Positions 46,791 through 61,384 of a stretch of DNA of 64,000 nt are shown here, one piece after another. A program made the translations under genes and the position numbers. Origin of the DNA: Struthio camelus (lineage: Eukaryota; Chordata; Aves; Struthioniformes; Struthionidae); assembly GCF_040807025.1 (NCBI RefSeq), contig NC_090943.1:136845950-136909949 (forward strand), given 5' to 3'. The notes beneath the pieces were generated by a model, which did no database searches, was not told the DNA's origin, and worked only from the letters and a program-made list of their open reading frames with translations. Each line of letters starts with the position of its first letter. The first letter of the stretch is position 1.

Positions 46791-48799
46791 CAAACTATTT
46801 AAGGAAGAAAAACAACATAGGAGCCCTCCATTAAAAGAACAGAAAAAACAGGCCATGTGTAAATTGTTAGAATATCCAATATATATTTCTAAAGGCTGAC
46901 TATCAGCACACACTTTTGGGCCAGTAAAGGAAAAGAAAACCCAACCCTAGAGCTGTCTGACTGGGGATGAGAGCAAATACTGTTCCAGGACATTTCACTT
47001 TGAAACAGTTTCTTGTGTAGTAGCATAAGGGAAGCAGCACAGAAACATTAGGCATATTAAGCCAGGAGGAGTGAGTAAAGGATCAGAATGACAATGAGAT
47101 TATTTTATTTGCCCTCAGGATTTAAGACTCTCTTGCTTCATATTTTCTCAACAACCACAAGACAAGAAATTTATGTGCGATTTTGTTAATGAAATCAAGA
47201 TTATTGTGTGGTTCCTTGATTACCATCAGCAGGAGAATTAAGAAAACATCAGATCCTGTGACATTCACGAGACTGTGAGATTCGATAGGACTGACTCTAC
47301 GCATATAGAGTAATCTCTACATGCTACACTTATTTTGGGTACTGAGCCGTTGGCTATTCTTGGGCTCCCTTCCTCTTTTGATTAGAAGAAGGCATTCTTC
47401 AGGGCTATGCAACAGAGACACAGATAGGAGAGGGCAATTGCTGCTGCAGAAACAAGGCAGAAAAAAGTGGGAGACAGAAGAAGGGAACAATTTAAGCAGT
47501 TTAATGGCTTAGCCAGACTCCAAGCTCTGCTCAGAGCTTTGGACCCCAGTGCCATTTACATGTGACCTACTGTTTTAGAAAAGTCCACTGGGTTATGCAA
47601 AACAAGGCATAACCTAAGGCAGTGTAAGAATATCATACTTAAGACTCACAAAGTCCATGTTTTAAAAAGTCCTTGTATTGGTCTTTCCCAAAATAACAGT
47701 TTCCCCCAGGCTCAAATACCTCATACCCCAGTAAAGATTTTCTTTAATTCATAAAGCTGACTTGTCTGCTAGCTTGTTTCTCAGGGATCAGCCTGTTCAC
47801 AAACACAAAACATACAGACATCCAGCTGGGGGTGATTGCTGCCAATTTCAGGACAATAAATGGTTCGCTACAGTGCAAAATTCAGAACTTCTATTCCACA
47901 GAGCAATAAAAGCAGCAGACATTGCCTACTGATTCACTGCCAGGGTAAATATTACCTACTGTATAAGCTTCCGCTCAGAGCTTTCCTCCAGTCAAAGTAC
48001 AACTACAGACACCACCAAGCTTTATACTGCGTTGAAAAATATGAAAACGTTTTAATTTCATTTTTAAACATATTATGCATTACATCTTAATAGGCTACAA
48101 TCTCAGTCAGCAACAACTGGCACTGTTTTCCTAAAGATAAGGGATGAAGGCTTTTGGGGAAGAGTGGCTTCTGTAGCATTTCTGGCACTCCAAGGCAGGT
48201 TATCCCCAGCATATCAAAAAGCGGTGGAACTGTCAGAGTTCAGCACACCTACAATGTGGCCTCCGGCAGCAGCTACTCTAGGAGCAGAGTTTTGAGCTCA
48301 CCTTTATTTTTCGGTATTGTTGGCTCTGTTAATACAGCCAATTGCCACAGAAAGGGTGAATGCAGGCCATTTGCAGCAAGTGGATCATTGGTAGATTAGA
48401 TTACAGAGCCATCTCCTAGTGCTGGTGGAAATGCTAGCTACAAATATACCAGCTAGAAATCAAATATACATGCGAGAAATAAGAGTATTTGCATATTTGT
48501 GCCTTAAAAGTAAATGCAACGTATTCCTAACCTTGCCATGCTTAACAAAAAGTCAGTTTGGCTCTTTCTTTCTGTGTCTTTAGTAAAACTGTACTCCACG
48601 TACCAATTCACAGCTTTATACTGTGATTTGCACTGTCAGAGTGAGATGCCCAATGTGCAAATACACACAGAAAGGGATCGACAGACCTGAGTTCTGTCCT
48701 GAGCTCTGATATGGTGATTTCATTTCTCCCCATGTTGTCTGCTAAGTGGCAAAGTTATTTGTTATTTGGATAATTTGAGCTATCACATGGATAGAAAAT

Positions 48800-48905
48800 G
48801 CCATATCAGTTGTGAGGAAAATATGCTTTATGTGTGACCGGAAGGTTAAGTGACTTGGGTGATGGTGAACCCAAGGTGTGAAGTGAGTTTCAAAACTGAG
48901 GACCT
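48800..48905 (-). mobile_element. Possible second MIR-like fragment
   Basis: The plus strand has GGTTAAGTGACTTGGG, then CCAAGGTGTGAAGTGAGTTT after a short insertion, resembling the reverse of the MIR core. The match is broken and could be chance. Confidence 0.35.
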
Positions 48906-51900
48906 GTCATAATGAATATCTATTGGCACCTCATTTCCTTTCATACTGTTAGAAATCCAGCTGAGATGCTTGGTGCATTGACAGGAGAGCAGCAAACTTT
49001 CAGGTAACAAGGTCCCACATTGTTGTTATATTTTAGGGTAAAGTAAAACCTTGCTTTCTACAAGAGTTTCTACAATAGTTACCAAAAGCTAAGGACAGTC
49101 ATGAAGTGCTGGTCTGATATGATGTTGCTATGTTAACATATTTTAAGAAGCAGGCTTCAGCTTTTGAATAATATGCATATGTAGTCCAGTGACCTATTTA
49201 AATGGAGCTGAACGTACCACAGTTTCAGGGCTATAGAAAATTGTATCGCCCAGTCATTAAAAAAACAGATTTAGATTCTATCTGAAAAGAAAGCTTACTG
49301 TCCCAATCCAGGAGATGGAGCATAAAATGCACATGTACCAACAAGCAAGGCTTTCTAAAAAAATTCATTCGATCAGTTCTATTAGATATCCCTACCTCTC
49401 TTCCTAGGGTTAATGCCTCTCCCTGTAGATCATATTCTAAAGTTTTGTCTGATCTGGAATTTCTTGTTCTTCCTCCAGCAGTGCCACACTACAGAATCTC
49501 TTTTGCTTCTATTGACTTGCTCTGGCCCTTTGCCTCTTCTTAGGTCAGACTCACCTTTTTTTAAGGTAACTTTAAAAAAGTAAGATTTTCTCCGCAGTAA
49601 CTCGTAGTTATCATCTGGTTTGCAATTACATGGGCACTTACTGCATTTTCAGCTGCTCAGCTCTGCAGCCTGGCAATTATCTGCAATGCTCCCGATCAGG
49701 GCTGGGGAATGCATGCACAATTCATAGGAAATGTAATAGTAGCTCACAAGAGGCTCATACGGAAGCTGTTCATTAGAGCTGGGTAGAGTAAATGTGCTCC
49801 ACAGTAACATGCCAAAGGATGGGAATTGCTTAGGAACTGCCTTTTTATTTCATTAAAAAAGAGATACCCCTTTTCAAGACCTGTCATAAAGTCGGAGAGC
49901 AAACTCTAAAGAAATTGTTGGCATTACTGACAGGAACGAGTCACGGAAGAGACAGAGGTAGGAAGGATGGTCTCTGAGACATCAAGAGTTAAAACTAGGA
50001 GGTTATAACCTATTTATGGAAAAGAGCTGAGAGTTTTGTATGTGCGGTAACCAGTCTCAGCTCTTGGAGCAATTGAGGTGGCAGAATCAAACTGAAAATG
50101 TTAATTACTGTAACTAAAGAATGAGTATACTTATTATCTGATATAAAGCAATTTTTATAAAGCAATTTTAGAAATACATACAGTTTTAAAATAATGGTAA
50201 TAACAGTAATTGACAACATGAACCGACAAGTCACTAACAACTCATGTCACAGCAGTGTGCAAAGTGCTCACATCTTTTACAAAGCACCTTCTATCAATCC
50301 AGATCCCCAAATGCAGTCTGAAGGGCTACTATGTGGAAGATATTAAAATTTATCAGAGACCCACACCCCCTTCTTGGTGTTTCCTCTAGATCTTTTTGTT
50401 ACTGGAGTATGGTGGAACTGAATAAACCTATCAATATCCAGCTTCGGTAACTCATACAGGTTTGTCAATACAGATTTATTCTTTGGTATAAATCAAATTA
50501 ACTACTCTGAGCTGCCTGGTTTCACTTAGATTTGATAGGAGCTGACAAAGGGTGGTGAAGTTAAGCAAGTGGAATTAAGAGACTATTTTTCTATCTTGCT
50601 TCCAAGAGGAATGAGCTGGAGCACTCCTCTCGTTTCAAATACCTATAACTTATTAGTTGTCAGTCTATCTCTTAACAAACCTGGAAATAAGCATCCAGAC
50701 AGGGGTCTCAGACTTCTCTCACTTGGGCTCATATTGGATAAGAATAAAGCTTCAAGATATTAGAAATGGAAAGACATTATTTATTACATAGACAAGTGAT
50801 TCAGAAAGTGCATTACATAGAGACTTGAGAGTCAGACATTTGAGCCGGAAGAGCTGCAGCTCAGCCTGCCTGCACGTGTCCGGAGTCAAGTCAGAAGAGG
50901 TGAGACAGGAAGATACGAGCACGAGTCCCATGTTGCTGCCTGTTTCCTCAGCCTGCCTTGAAAGTGGAAAAGATGGGACATTTTGTAGAGGAGCAAGAAA
51001 CTTAGTCAAATGCCAGATTGGACTCTGGAAGAAAAAAAGAGCTTTCTTTTCTTCCAGCTATTATTGCCTTCTCTTATTGGAAATCAAGTCTAGAACAACA
51101 TTTTGGAAGTACTAGCACAAAGCAATTGAGAAAACAGCTACATAGAAATTCTCTCTTCCTACTCCACATTGGCATCCAGCAGCTCTAGGATACCTTATCC
51201 TTATGCCCGCCCCTGAAGGATGACAGCAAAAGGAAGAGAGAATATAGTTGTACTTCTTGTGCTTTCTGCTTTTGGAACTTCAACCTAGGAACTGGGCCTA
51301 GTTAGAGACTGTTAGAGGCTAATGAGCTGCAAGGGAAGTATAAAGTCAGTTTCTGCCTGCAGACCTTTTGTGTGCCCTACGCAAAGAGCTGCTCAGCTCC
51401 ATCTAGGCTTGCAATTTCCTCTAGATCTATGCAACCTCGGATGAGATCAGTCTAGACCCTAGCCCTGATTTTTCAATAATATGCAGACGAGGCTAGGGAA
51501 CTCGGTTCTGACTTGGTCAGCGTTTTCCTGTGAGCTCGCACTAGGAGTGTGAATTGCTAGTTTCCATCTGCTGATGGAATCTGTCCGCTTACTTCCATGC
51601 ACAATGTGGTTACGCTTTGCTCTTTCCTTGTGTCTTTCTGCATGTCTGCCACCTGGCAGATCTCTCTCACATTTACAGTACTCTCTGAAGAGGGTGATGG
51701 ACCCACTTGCCGCCAGCCCCACAGACACACACATTGTATGTGTCTGGCTGGGTGCCTGGCTTATCCCAACTGTAGCATAGGCCACCCAGTCTGAACATCT
51801 CAGCCCAGATGCGTAATCAGCTTAATAGATAATAATAATTCATTCTTATTTCAAAACAATCTTGCCCTACTTGCTACCACTTCATTAATTTCTTAGATTA

Positions 51901-54900
51901 GGTTGCATAATTTCTTTTCTGAGTTACACCCGGTAGCTCCATTTCTGCATCACAGCTGCAGAGCTGCTCTGTCCCAAGCACCTGCAGACATAAGGATGGC
52001 CAGGCTTTTCAGAAGCATCCATGCACACTCACTGGCTCACAGGGTCTAGAGGAACATAAAAGAGGTGGAGGTAGGGTATGTGATAACCTATCTAGATAAC
52101 TATAGTGTTTACATAGCAGCAGTTGGTATCTTAGGAAAACCGCTAGTAGCCATATAGTTAATCAAATAATATTTATTATTAATCTCTGAGTCAGAGACCT
52201 GTTAGGGAGGGGCAGGTCTGAGGCTCACATAAAGTGACATATAATTTTGTTCCATACAAAATGTTAGGGAACAGAAAGAATGATAGTTTTGGAGAGGCAG
52301 CCAGGATTTGGGCATTCCCTGCCCATGAAACTCCTGTCCTGTAATCGCTTCAAACCAGCACTCAGAGCTTAGTGGAGGAATGGTCCTAGGTGTCCTGCGT
52401 TTGCAGTGATCTTGCTTGAAGCTGGTAGGTACTGTGAAGCCAGGCAGCCAGCCTGAAAACACTCAACTCAAATTGAAATGAATTTCATGTGAAAACAAAA
52501 TGAGATTCAGTGGCTCTCTGTAGAGACTGACACGTATAGAAACAACGAGAGGTATCTCTGATGGCTACCAGTGCTCTTCTTAGCTCTAGCTGGTCCTCCA
52601 GTCCTTCTAGCTAGTGAGGTTTCAGGATGCTGAGCTGGGTTCAGTACCTTGACAAGGCACCTGTTCTCTCTAGGTGCCTTTACGCTGCTGTATTAATTTG
52701 GATGAAAGACATTCATTTTTAAAATGAATTTCCTGGTTGCCCCCACTTACTCTGGCTCACCTTCTAGAGCGGTCTTGGAGTGCGTAAACCGGATCCCTTT
52801 CAGGTGAAACTTAACTAGAAGATCACTTCACCCACTAATGTGCGCTGAGTCCCCAGGATCAGATTAGAGCTAGAGTGTGGTAAAACTCCAGTGATGTGTG
52901 CCACGCGGGTACCCTGCTCCAGTGGTTTTCCTCCCATTGCCATGGTGCTGCACGACTTGCGATGTAGCCATTGCTGTAGTAACCTCTCCTGAACTGGATG
53001 ATGATTTTGGGACTGCAGTCTAGGTTGCCCTGGTAGGAAGGTGATCTGACGGAAAGAAAACCAGGAGTCTCTCTTTAGCTACAAGAGAAGGGATTGGGGG
53101 CTCACTCCATCAGTGGTAGCAAGTAAGTGTTCAACTAAAACAGCCAGAGATCAGCTAGAAGTCATGAGTTATGACCCATGACTTTAGAACTTTCGCTATA
53201 TCCCCTTACATGTATTGTTTATTCCCGGCTATTTGTGTTAACCCACAATGGTTTTAGCAAAGGCATTTTATAGTACATGTAGCAAATTGTGGCATTCCTA
53301 TTTTCTCTTATCAGCATAAAACTAAGTTATAATGTCTCAGCATCTAAGTGTCAGTGGCTGCTGACCCTCAAAACTACTCTTTTTTTAATGAAAGAATAAG
53401 CAGGAAAGAGCAGTGTAGATGCGGGCCCCGATAGACGGGGGCTGACTCTTGTTTGTACTGCCTCCTCCCCCAGCTTCCTTCAGCGACCCACTGGGAGCTG
53501 TAAAGTGTTTCAGCCGCTGTAAGAGGGGACCTGGCACAGCACTGCCCATACTGGTAACATTAGTCAGTTATTCTTCATCCCTGGCTCATAGGGTAGCTGG
53601 CTTCCGGGCCAACCAACTGAAGCATCTGTGATACTTTTCTCTGAACTGCAGTTTGCCCTGTGTGTTACCGCACTACTGAGTCTTGCTGCGTGGCCACAAG
53701 GAGCAGCTCTTGTATTTACTTGCTCTGTGAGAAGCTGAGGAAAAACGATACTGCTGCTAGCGATCTGAGCTTTGCTGCTTAGCATGAAGTCTCAAAAACA
53801 TGACATGACACCTGTCACGAAGGTCATCTGCTCTCTCTCCTCGTGTGAATGAAAAATAAACTCCCCTACATTAACCATCCCAGCCTCCAAAAGGCAACGC
53901 AAAACTCATATTGCAGAAGAGAGGACAGGAACAGTCAGTGTTTGCTTAACACAGTCTGGACTCCAGCAGTCTTAAGACTGCTTTATCTGTGTTATTAGGA
54001 GATGCCATGGACATCACTTCATCTTTGCTCAGAATGTTCTGCTGCACAAGGCAGCAGCTTCTTTAGCATCGACAAGGCTGTGAAGTAATGCAAGGCTGCT
54101 CCCAGTCACTCCCTCAAACAGCTGCACTGGGCTGGGCATGACAATCTGCTTTTTCTCTCTCTCCTAAGACCTGTGAACTCTTTGTAAGACCAGGTATCCA
54201 AAAACTGTGATTTGTAAACTCTGGCTCTACTTCTCACCCAAACAGTTGACTTCCAAGCCGGGATCTATTGTTCCTTGGAATTTCTTCTGCAAGCAGTTTT
54301 CCAAGGTCTCGAATCCCCACCGCTGATCATGTCCTGTGTTGGCCAAATATTCAGATTCTTTTCTCTCACATAGAAAACTATATGGTGCATAGCTGTCAAA
54401 CCGCTACTCATCTCTTTGGGCTGAGTTGAGTTCACAAATCTTGTAGGATTTTCTGAGTCTTCTGTGCTGACATAGCTCATTTTTTTTAGCTATCTGGACA
54501 GTATTAATTTTTCCAAATTGTCCACATTGGCTTTCTTCTTGGCAGACTTTGATTCTGCAGTCACTGCATCCATTTGTGAACAGGTTTTCTACTTGTAAAG
54601 TGTTTAAATGATTTCTTCACTTTGAAATTTTATCTTTTATCCATCATCATGCCATCCAACCGACAGTAATTTTGGATTAGGTGATTCTTCTTGTTAGTAG
54701 AGAAAACCAATGTGCAAGACATCAGACTGTTTTCTACTTTAACTTATTTATAATAATAACATTCCTGAAACAAAGCTGATAAATCAGAGCAGCAGAAAAG
54801 ACAAGCAGCATGGTCAGTCCCAAATGTAGAAAAATAATTTCAGCCTCTCCGCATCTCTGCCTCAGCCCAAATCTGCTTACAAAGCAGTTGCAAAATTGCC

Positions 54901-56662
54901 ATTTGAGCCATTTTTATCTGATTTATGAATTATTATAATGTATCTGGGTCTTGTTTTTCTGTCATCTTCTTTTTTTCCACTGTAAGGGCTACAAATTTAG
55001 TTTTAAATGATATCCTATTCTTTCAAGCAATAGTTGTTCTTTAGAAGTTGCATCAAAAATCAAAAAAACGTCATAAGACTTAGCAGCAAGACGCAAAACT
55101 GGACATGAACATTTTCTCTTGCTGAAACTATAATCCAGGCACCCTGGCATGCAGCTCTGTAACCTGAACACAGCCACTTTGGACCTGCACTCTCTCTCCT
55201 ACTTTTAATAATCAGCTTGTTCCTGAGTCATCGTCTACACTTGGTTGTAAAAGGCGTCTTAGTCTTTTACATCATCTCATCCTGAACAGTAATTTTTCTA
55301 GTAGGTGAAGAATCTCCATGAGATTTGCTTTTGCTGGGAGAACTGAGCTTTTCAATATAGAAAAGCATCATTAAAAATACTTCCTGGCATGAGGTTTCAT
55401 AGCTGAAGCCACAGCCCTGGCTTTTCAGCACAGCCTCTTCTTGGGGAACTCCAACTTCCTACTTTGGGACAGTTGATTTCTAGAAGTACAGATCTGAGCC
55501 GGAGCTGCAGTTAGTCATGTCTTTGCTGGAATCATCCAAAACGCTCTTAAGTATAAGGGAACTCCTCGAACAAGCTCAGCCGCAACCTGCATCCGCTGAA
55601 AATCCCTTCTGTGCAAGAATGAGTGTTCAGCACATGCAACCCCCCTGAGTAACTCAGGGTGCTCAGCTCAGTTGACCTGGGATTCTCTTGAGCAAAACTA
55701 TACGTATTCAGTTTTCCTAGGCAGAGTTTCAGATTATGTTTGTGTATACCAGTAAAGCTAAGTGTACAATTTGCTACCGATTGACACAATCATAGGCTAT
55801 CCTTGTGCCTAGAACAATTTAATTAATACCTTAGAACCTGTTTTGCTGTCAGATCCTAATACTGCCTCTCACAAAAGCTGCTTGCCACTGTTACAGTTGC
55901 CATTTATGACACCGTGACAACGTGAAGAGCCCTCAGAGATCTAATAGCAATGCCATAATAGGACAAACGTATTTACTCAAACTGCATCAACTGTGCAGAG
56001 AAGTATCTTCTCTGATGCACATTCTTCGGTCACGTTTTTAGGACAAAAACCTGGGGAAAGGTATTTTATTATTCCCAATACAACATAGGAACGCTGTGAG
56101 CCTCTCGACTCAAGATTAGCCAGTGCATATTACAGTTCTGGTGGAGCCTGAGCACAAACCACAGAGTTTCACAAGAAAGTTGCAGTATAGTCTTGAGAAA
56201 AAGGAAGAAAAACAGTTGAGCCATACAGACCTAGGAAGAATCATACTGCCATCTAAAACAGACTGTCTCCAACAGCACTTTTTTTTCCTAACTGATCTGA
56301 GAACTAAGAAACCCAGAATGACACTCAGCTTCAGTGGGTTTTCAGTGAAACCTATGCTGCTGTGAAGTGCTTTAAATTTCCCTCTGGTTTTGCAATGTTG
56401 CAGTGGGATGGCTCAAGACCTCAGAGAAGTGGCGAAAGGAAGCTCTCAGAAAACTAATTTGTACGAGACCTCAAGAAGGGTACACAAGCAGCTGATGGCA
56501 AAACCTCATCCCTGACACCCAGGAATACGCCTATCAGGACATTTGCTAAAAAATTATCGATCCTTCAATCTTCATATGGAGAAATCCAGAGCTGACATTT
56601 AGGCTAGTAGGAAAAGCACAAGGTAGCTGGTCGGGGGCTACTCTGTGTTGCAGGGACTGTTT

Positions 56663-56698
56663 TGCACAGCTCTGTGCACAGCTCGGTGCACAGCACCT
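56663..56698. repeat. Three tandem 12-mers, TGCACAGC core
   Basis: TGCACAGCTCTG, TGCACAGCTCGG and TGCACAGCACCT in a row. The last copy has diverged. It lies in a locally GC-richer stretch. Confidence 0.9.
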
Positions 56699-58327
56699 GC
56701 CTGGGGAAGTCCCTGCTCAGGGAAACCCTTGAGCGGAGCTGCTATAACGTCTCCCAGACAGGCTGCTCCCCTTGACCCCAGCGCGGGCACCAGTCCTGCT
56801 CAGAGCAGCGATCGGGCAATAGCAAAGCCTCACATGTCTTTAAGAGCCGCCACAAAGCCAAACACCCTGCTTTAAGTGATCACCCTGACTGAAGGTGGAA
56901 ATCAGATCCTGAAGGGGACAAGCCTTGTTTACAGCTTCAAACGTCACCTTTCCTCCTGCCTCTTCCTCATGTGGTTGCGGCCAAGATTTTCACTAGTTAC
57001 TTTTTTAAACCTCCAGCCCCAACAGGTTCAACCAATCTGGCTTATTTTTAGCCATTTCTGCCATTTCCTTTCAACTAGCAAACTCTTCTGCAGCCTCCCC
57101 ACTCACACACAGGCTTCTTCTCAAAATTTAGGGGGCTATGTCTAACAGCAATAGGACTATTTTAGGCATTTGGGGGACTGCACTTAACTGAATCGATAAA
57201 GCATCAGTCTCAAAACTCCTTCCACAGGGTGTATGAATCGGTGCCATCCTTCACTGGTCGAGTAGGCTGGAGCACTCGACACCTTACCCTTCTGACAGCT
57301 GAAATAGGAAAGTGTCTACATCAATTTCCAAGTCTGGTTTTACAGCATGTATTCCTTCTCCTCTTCCTTTTTTTAAACAAAATATAAAAGCACTGAAACA
57401 ATGACCGTTAGGTCTTCCTCACTTGGAACACACTTGCAAAAACGTATCTGTTTTGTTTACACGCAGAAATCTCAAACTTCCTTGCCACTGAAAACCAAGT
57501 TTTTAGTACTCCGGACTGCATCAAGATAGACCAGTGACAGGAGTGCTAAAATACCTGTTCTAAACTAGGCTAAACTAGTCGTGATGAACTAGTGAGCACT
57601 ACGTAACCAGGCTACTCCCCTTTCTTGATATTTAGAAGTGCGAAGATTTGGGTATGAAGGGAGGAAAGTTAAAGAGAAACAGTGTAGGTGAGGCGTATAA
57701 AGGCAGAGAGAGTAAAGCAAGTGAAAACATCCCAATTTTCTGCTGATTTGTTCAGTAAGTTGCTGCAAGTATTTTTCTCCCTGTGCTATTTATGGGGCTT
57801 TCTTCTTCTAAATGTTACCATGGTCACTGTGGCGCAGCATTAATTTGTTTATACAACCCTTGAGTTGCACATATAGACCCAGATGTTATTTCAGAAACAC
57901 TATACTTGGGGAAGATTTTCTAAAACCTGCACATCAAAACCTCATGGAACAGTGATTTTTACCATAACACTAACAAGGCCTCCTTCAGAGGAGGGCAGCA
58001 ATGCTAACTTTCCTACCATGAAGAGACGGTTGTTCAGCCTCATTGATGCAACGCGCAGATCCTCTTGAATCTGCAAACAAACTTAAGTCTTGTAATATGC
58101 CTGTTTTAACTCAATGTTCCATCTATTATCTTCATACCGTGTAACAGAAAAAGGAACTGATGGGCTTGATTTAATATTAGATTTACTTCAGATAAACCTA
58201 AGCGATCAGGGGTTCAAGAGCACGGCAGAAACTGTAAGACAAAATTTTTTTTTTTAATTTAGGCTACTAGTTCACGTTCAAAAAATTCTGCATTTTTTCT
58301 GTAGCCTGTTTTGAAGACAAAAATCTG

Positions 58328-58348
58328 TCATAGACCAAAGGTCTATGA
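58328..58348. repeat. Inverted repeat, 9-bp stem and 3-base loop
   Basis: TCATAGACC, loop AAA, then GGTCTATGA. The stem is perfect. It lies in the intergenic region upstream of LYN. Confidence 0.95.
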
Positions 58349-58744
58349 ATACTTTTTTTCCAGTAGCAACATGACTTCTTTGTATCCTAACATTAATTTT
58401 TTGGATACTGTATGCAAAATAGTACTCAAGTCCCAACAGCGTATTAGAACTCCGGGCACGAGACAACCACAACTTTAACCGTGTCTCAGCAGATATTAAT
58501 TTTCTTTCTACAGTTTAAAACAGAATGATATTTAGAGAATGCCTTATCATAAATTAAGCTATCCTCCATGAAGAGTTTGTTGGCTGAAATCACTAACAAC
58601 AACAAAGTGAAGATACTTAGATGTATTTCGGGCTTAACAGATTGACTGATTCACAGCCCTGTGAACTGTCACCTGTTCCGCCCAAGCGTGAAGCTGACAG
58701 CAAACATTCACCACAACACAGCAGAGTAACCAGAGTCTTATTTT

Positions 58745-58763
58745 AAAAAAAAAAAAAAAAAAA
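58745..58763. repeat. Homopolymer A19
   Basis: Nineteen A on the plus strand in the TGS1-LYN intergenic region. No transcript or retrotransposon body was recognised upstream of it. Confidence 0.95.
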
Positions 58764-61224
58764 GGCCCTTTTTTACCTCTTGGCTACACAGATGAACAGA
58801 CGTGAACAACATTCTTCCAGACACTTTTGGTTCTTAATTTGTTTGCAAAGCTCAGCAGGGACTTTTGATAAGTCTTTCCTTGTTACCACGAACTTTGCCA
58901 TAATGGGAGTAAACGTTTCTGGAACAGAAACCGTGTATGTTACATCTTTTACGCCACCTTTCAGCTTCCCCGCTTCGAATACTGGGCATCGAACAGAAGC
59001 TGACTACTTTCCTAAAGGAAAAAGTGAATTCACTGATATTTTCCCAAAGAGCTACATCTTGTTAAGAGTGGAATGAGGAAGCCCTGAAAACGCTTCTGAA
59101 GTTATTCTTTAACTTTAGGGAGAAAAAGGGGACCAAAAAAAAAAATTTCTATAAGCGATTAGGAGCACAATATAGTCGATTTTAGTGCACATAAGTGTAA
59201 GATACAGTATAAATTATTGTATTCTTCATTTGGCCTCATGACTATTTCTGGCTTTTTTTTTTTTTTTTTGGCTTGTAGAATGAAAATTGAAATACATTAC
59301 ATTTACATGCTATTGCTACAGTAGGCTGGGACCTCCAGCAATATTGGATACTCTTGTCAATCCCCTCCTACTAGTAAGGAAGAGGACATCTATAAAACCA
59401 ATAGATTTTTCAGGAGGAGGAAGGGGTAAAGAGACGGACGTTCCTTGCCATTTATTAGAAACAAAAAATGAAGTGCAGATAATTTTTTTCCAACTTCCTT
59501 TAAATATTGACATAGAGGCTGGCACTATCACAACAGTTCTTCCTCTTTGTAGTGCAGCAGCAAAACTCAGTGACGCAAATTAAACAAAGCCAACAGATTA
59601 TCTTCAAACTAATCTAAAATATCTTACATAGAGCATGGATGAAGCGCTTATCTCAGTATCGACTTAGCAGCTGTCTGGTACCGGATAGACAGTAAAGTTA
59701 GAAAAAACTATGCCCTAAGTGTAATTTTACTGCACTTCACCCTTGCCCTGAGTCAGGCTGTATGTGTGGTTTTTAACACCCCCTAACCACATACTTGGAC
59801 CTCCTAACTGTGATTGGAAGAGCTGGCTTTCCTTCCTTACGGTGGTGGGGGGAATCCTGATCTGGTTATTTTACAGGGTTTGCTCGGTCAGCACAATTCT
59901 TGTAAAATTGGAGCTTCATCTTTTCTGCCTTCAACATCATACTCTGTACCCCTGCACTCCTACCTCAAAAACAGGCTTGGAACTGGTCCTGGGTGCTCAC
60001 TCTACACCTATTCCAATGGGAGCCATCCTCCTGCTCTGAAAGGGAACCACATACGTTACCTGTTGAAACCCCTCTGCAGGGTTTCCTGGAGGAAAAGACC
60101 AGCCTTGGAGATCCTTCTCTGTCACATGGTCTGAACTGGCCTTCCCTCGGAGGTGTGCATCCAACAGCACCACCAGGCTCTGTAGCAATCCCAGTACAGA
60201 TGGGGCAGCACAGGGCAGGCTGAGCCTGGCAGCTCCTTACCCCAGTGTGTGGCACTGGCCTCTCTCGTGCTGCAGCTCTCTGCGATTCAGTGCCTGGAGG
60301 GGAGAGGGGCTTTGAGCACAAAGGGCAGCTGCTGATGCTGACTTGCTGGGGGAACTTTCCTGCATCATCACCACAGAGCAAGAAGGGGTATTAGTTCCCC
60401 AGTGCAGTTCTTTTCTTGTCCAACTCCTTTTCTGCTGGAGATAGATCTAAAGCAAGTCTCCTTACCCCAAAGCCAGGGTGGGAGCGCAGAACCACACATC
60501 AGAGATAACTGGGCTCCCCTGAGAAAGGACCAGGACGGAGGGGGAGTAAGATGTAGAGGTTTTCTTTTGCCTCTTCCCCTGAGGCCTAAGTCAATCCCTG
60601 AAGCTGGAACAAGGCTCAGCTACCCAAAGGCTTCAGAAAGGGAGGACACAGGTGAGAACCAGGCAGGTATGGTGCAGAGGAAAACTTTGGGCCAGAACTT
60701 CTCCTCAGAGAATCTTTGCAACAAAGAGGATGGGCAAGGGGGGGAAAAAAAAAAGAAAAAAAAGAAAAAAAAGGGTTTTTTTTTTTGCTCTGATGCCAAC
60801 TTTGTGCTTTTGTGCCACCCACATAGTTCTGTCCGCAAGCTGCAATAAGCTGGAGTAACCACTATAACAAATCCGTGGCCCTTCATGTTATAAAGAAAAC
60901 CTGAAAAGATTTCCAAGCAAACAGTGAGCCGAACAGAGAAGTTAACACAGGGCTATATCTGGTGGGGTATCTGAGTGTCCAGCTCATACTACATTGAGAT
61001 TTTTGTTTGTTTCTTAAGCATTGACAATTGTTCTCAACACATACTTTCAAACTATCTTCTTTTTGATGCTTTGAATATTCAAAATAGTGTACTGAAATAG
61101 CACAAATGAGCTATAAAGAAGTCCTGAAATGCCACTCAATTTGTGAGAACTGAACTGGCAAGACTGCATTCTACGAAGATTTTTTTCCTACATTTTACAA
61201 TTAACTATTTTAGTTTCAGAATTG

Positions 61225-61384
61225 TCAAAATTATTATAAAAATTTATTGACAGTAGCAATAAACAAAAATATTTATCTGAACAAAAATTACAGCAGAAAA
61301 CAGGTTCACGTCAGTTTTGACAAGCTGTTTGCTTATACAAAGAGGAAGTCAAGAAGGTCACACTTGGAAGTATCCACATTTAAT
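61225..61384 (-). other. TGS1: TGS1 3' UTR, proximal form (predicted)
   Basis: From the TGS1 stop to the likely cleavage zone past the first AATAAA. This would give a short 3' UTR of about 160 nt. A longer form using later signals cannot be excluded; the DNA just beyond is AT-rich. Confidence 0.5.
61243..61248 (-). terminator. TGS1: Candidate TGS1 polyadenylation signal AATAAA
   Basis: A canonical AATAAA on the minus strand, 137 nt after the TGS1 stop codon. The sequence after it is rich in T and A (ATTTTTATAATAATTTTGAC). It is the first such hexamer I see downstream of the stop. Confidence 0.55.

Larger units (their letters stand above)
40986..61224. other. Intergenic, CR1 to TGS1 3' end
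   Basis: No protein-coding exon recognised. It contains the MIR relics, several inverted repeats, a purine-rich stretch near 43.6-44.35 kb and GC-richer pockets near 42.1-42.9, 56.6-56.9 and 59.9-60.8 kb. The 60,741-60,786 stretch is an A/G-rich run abutting T10-type sequence. Confidence 0.6.
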
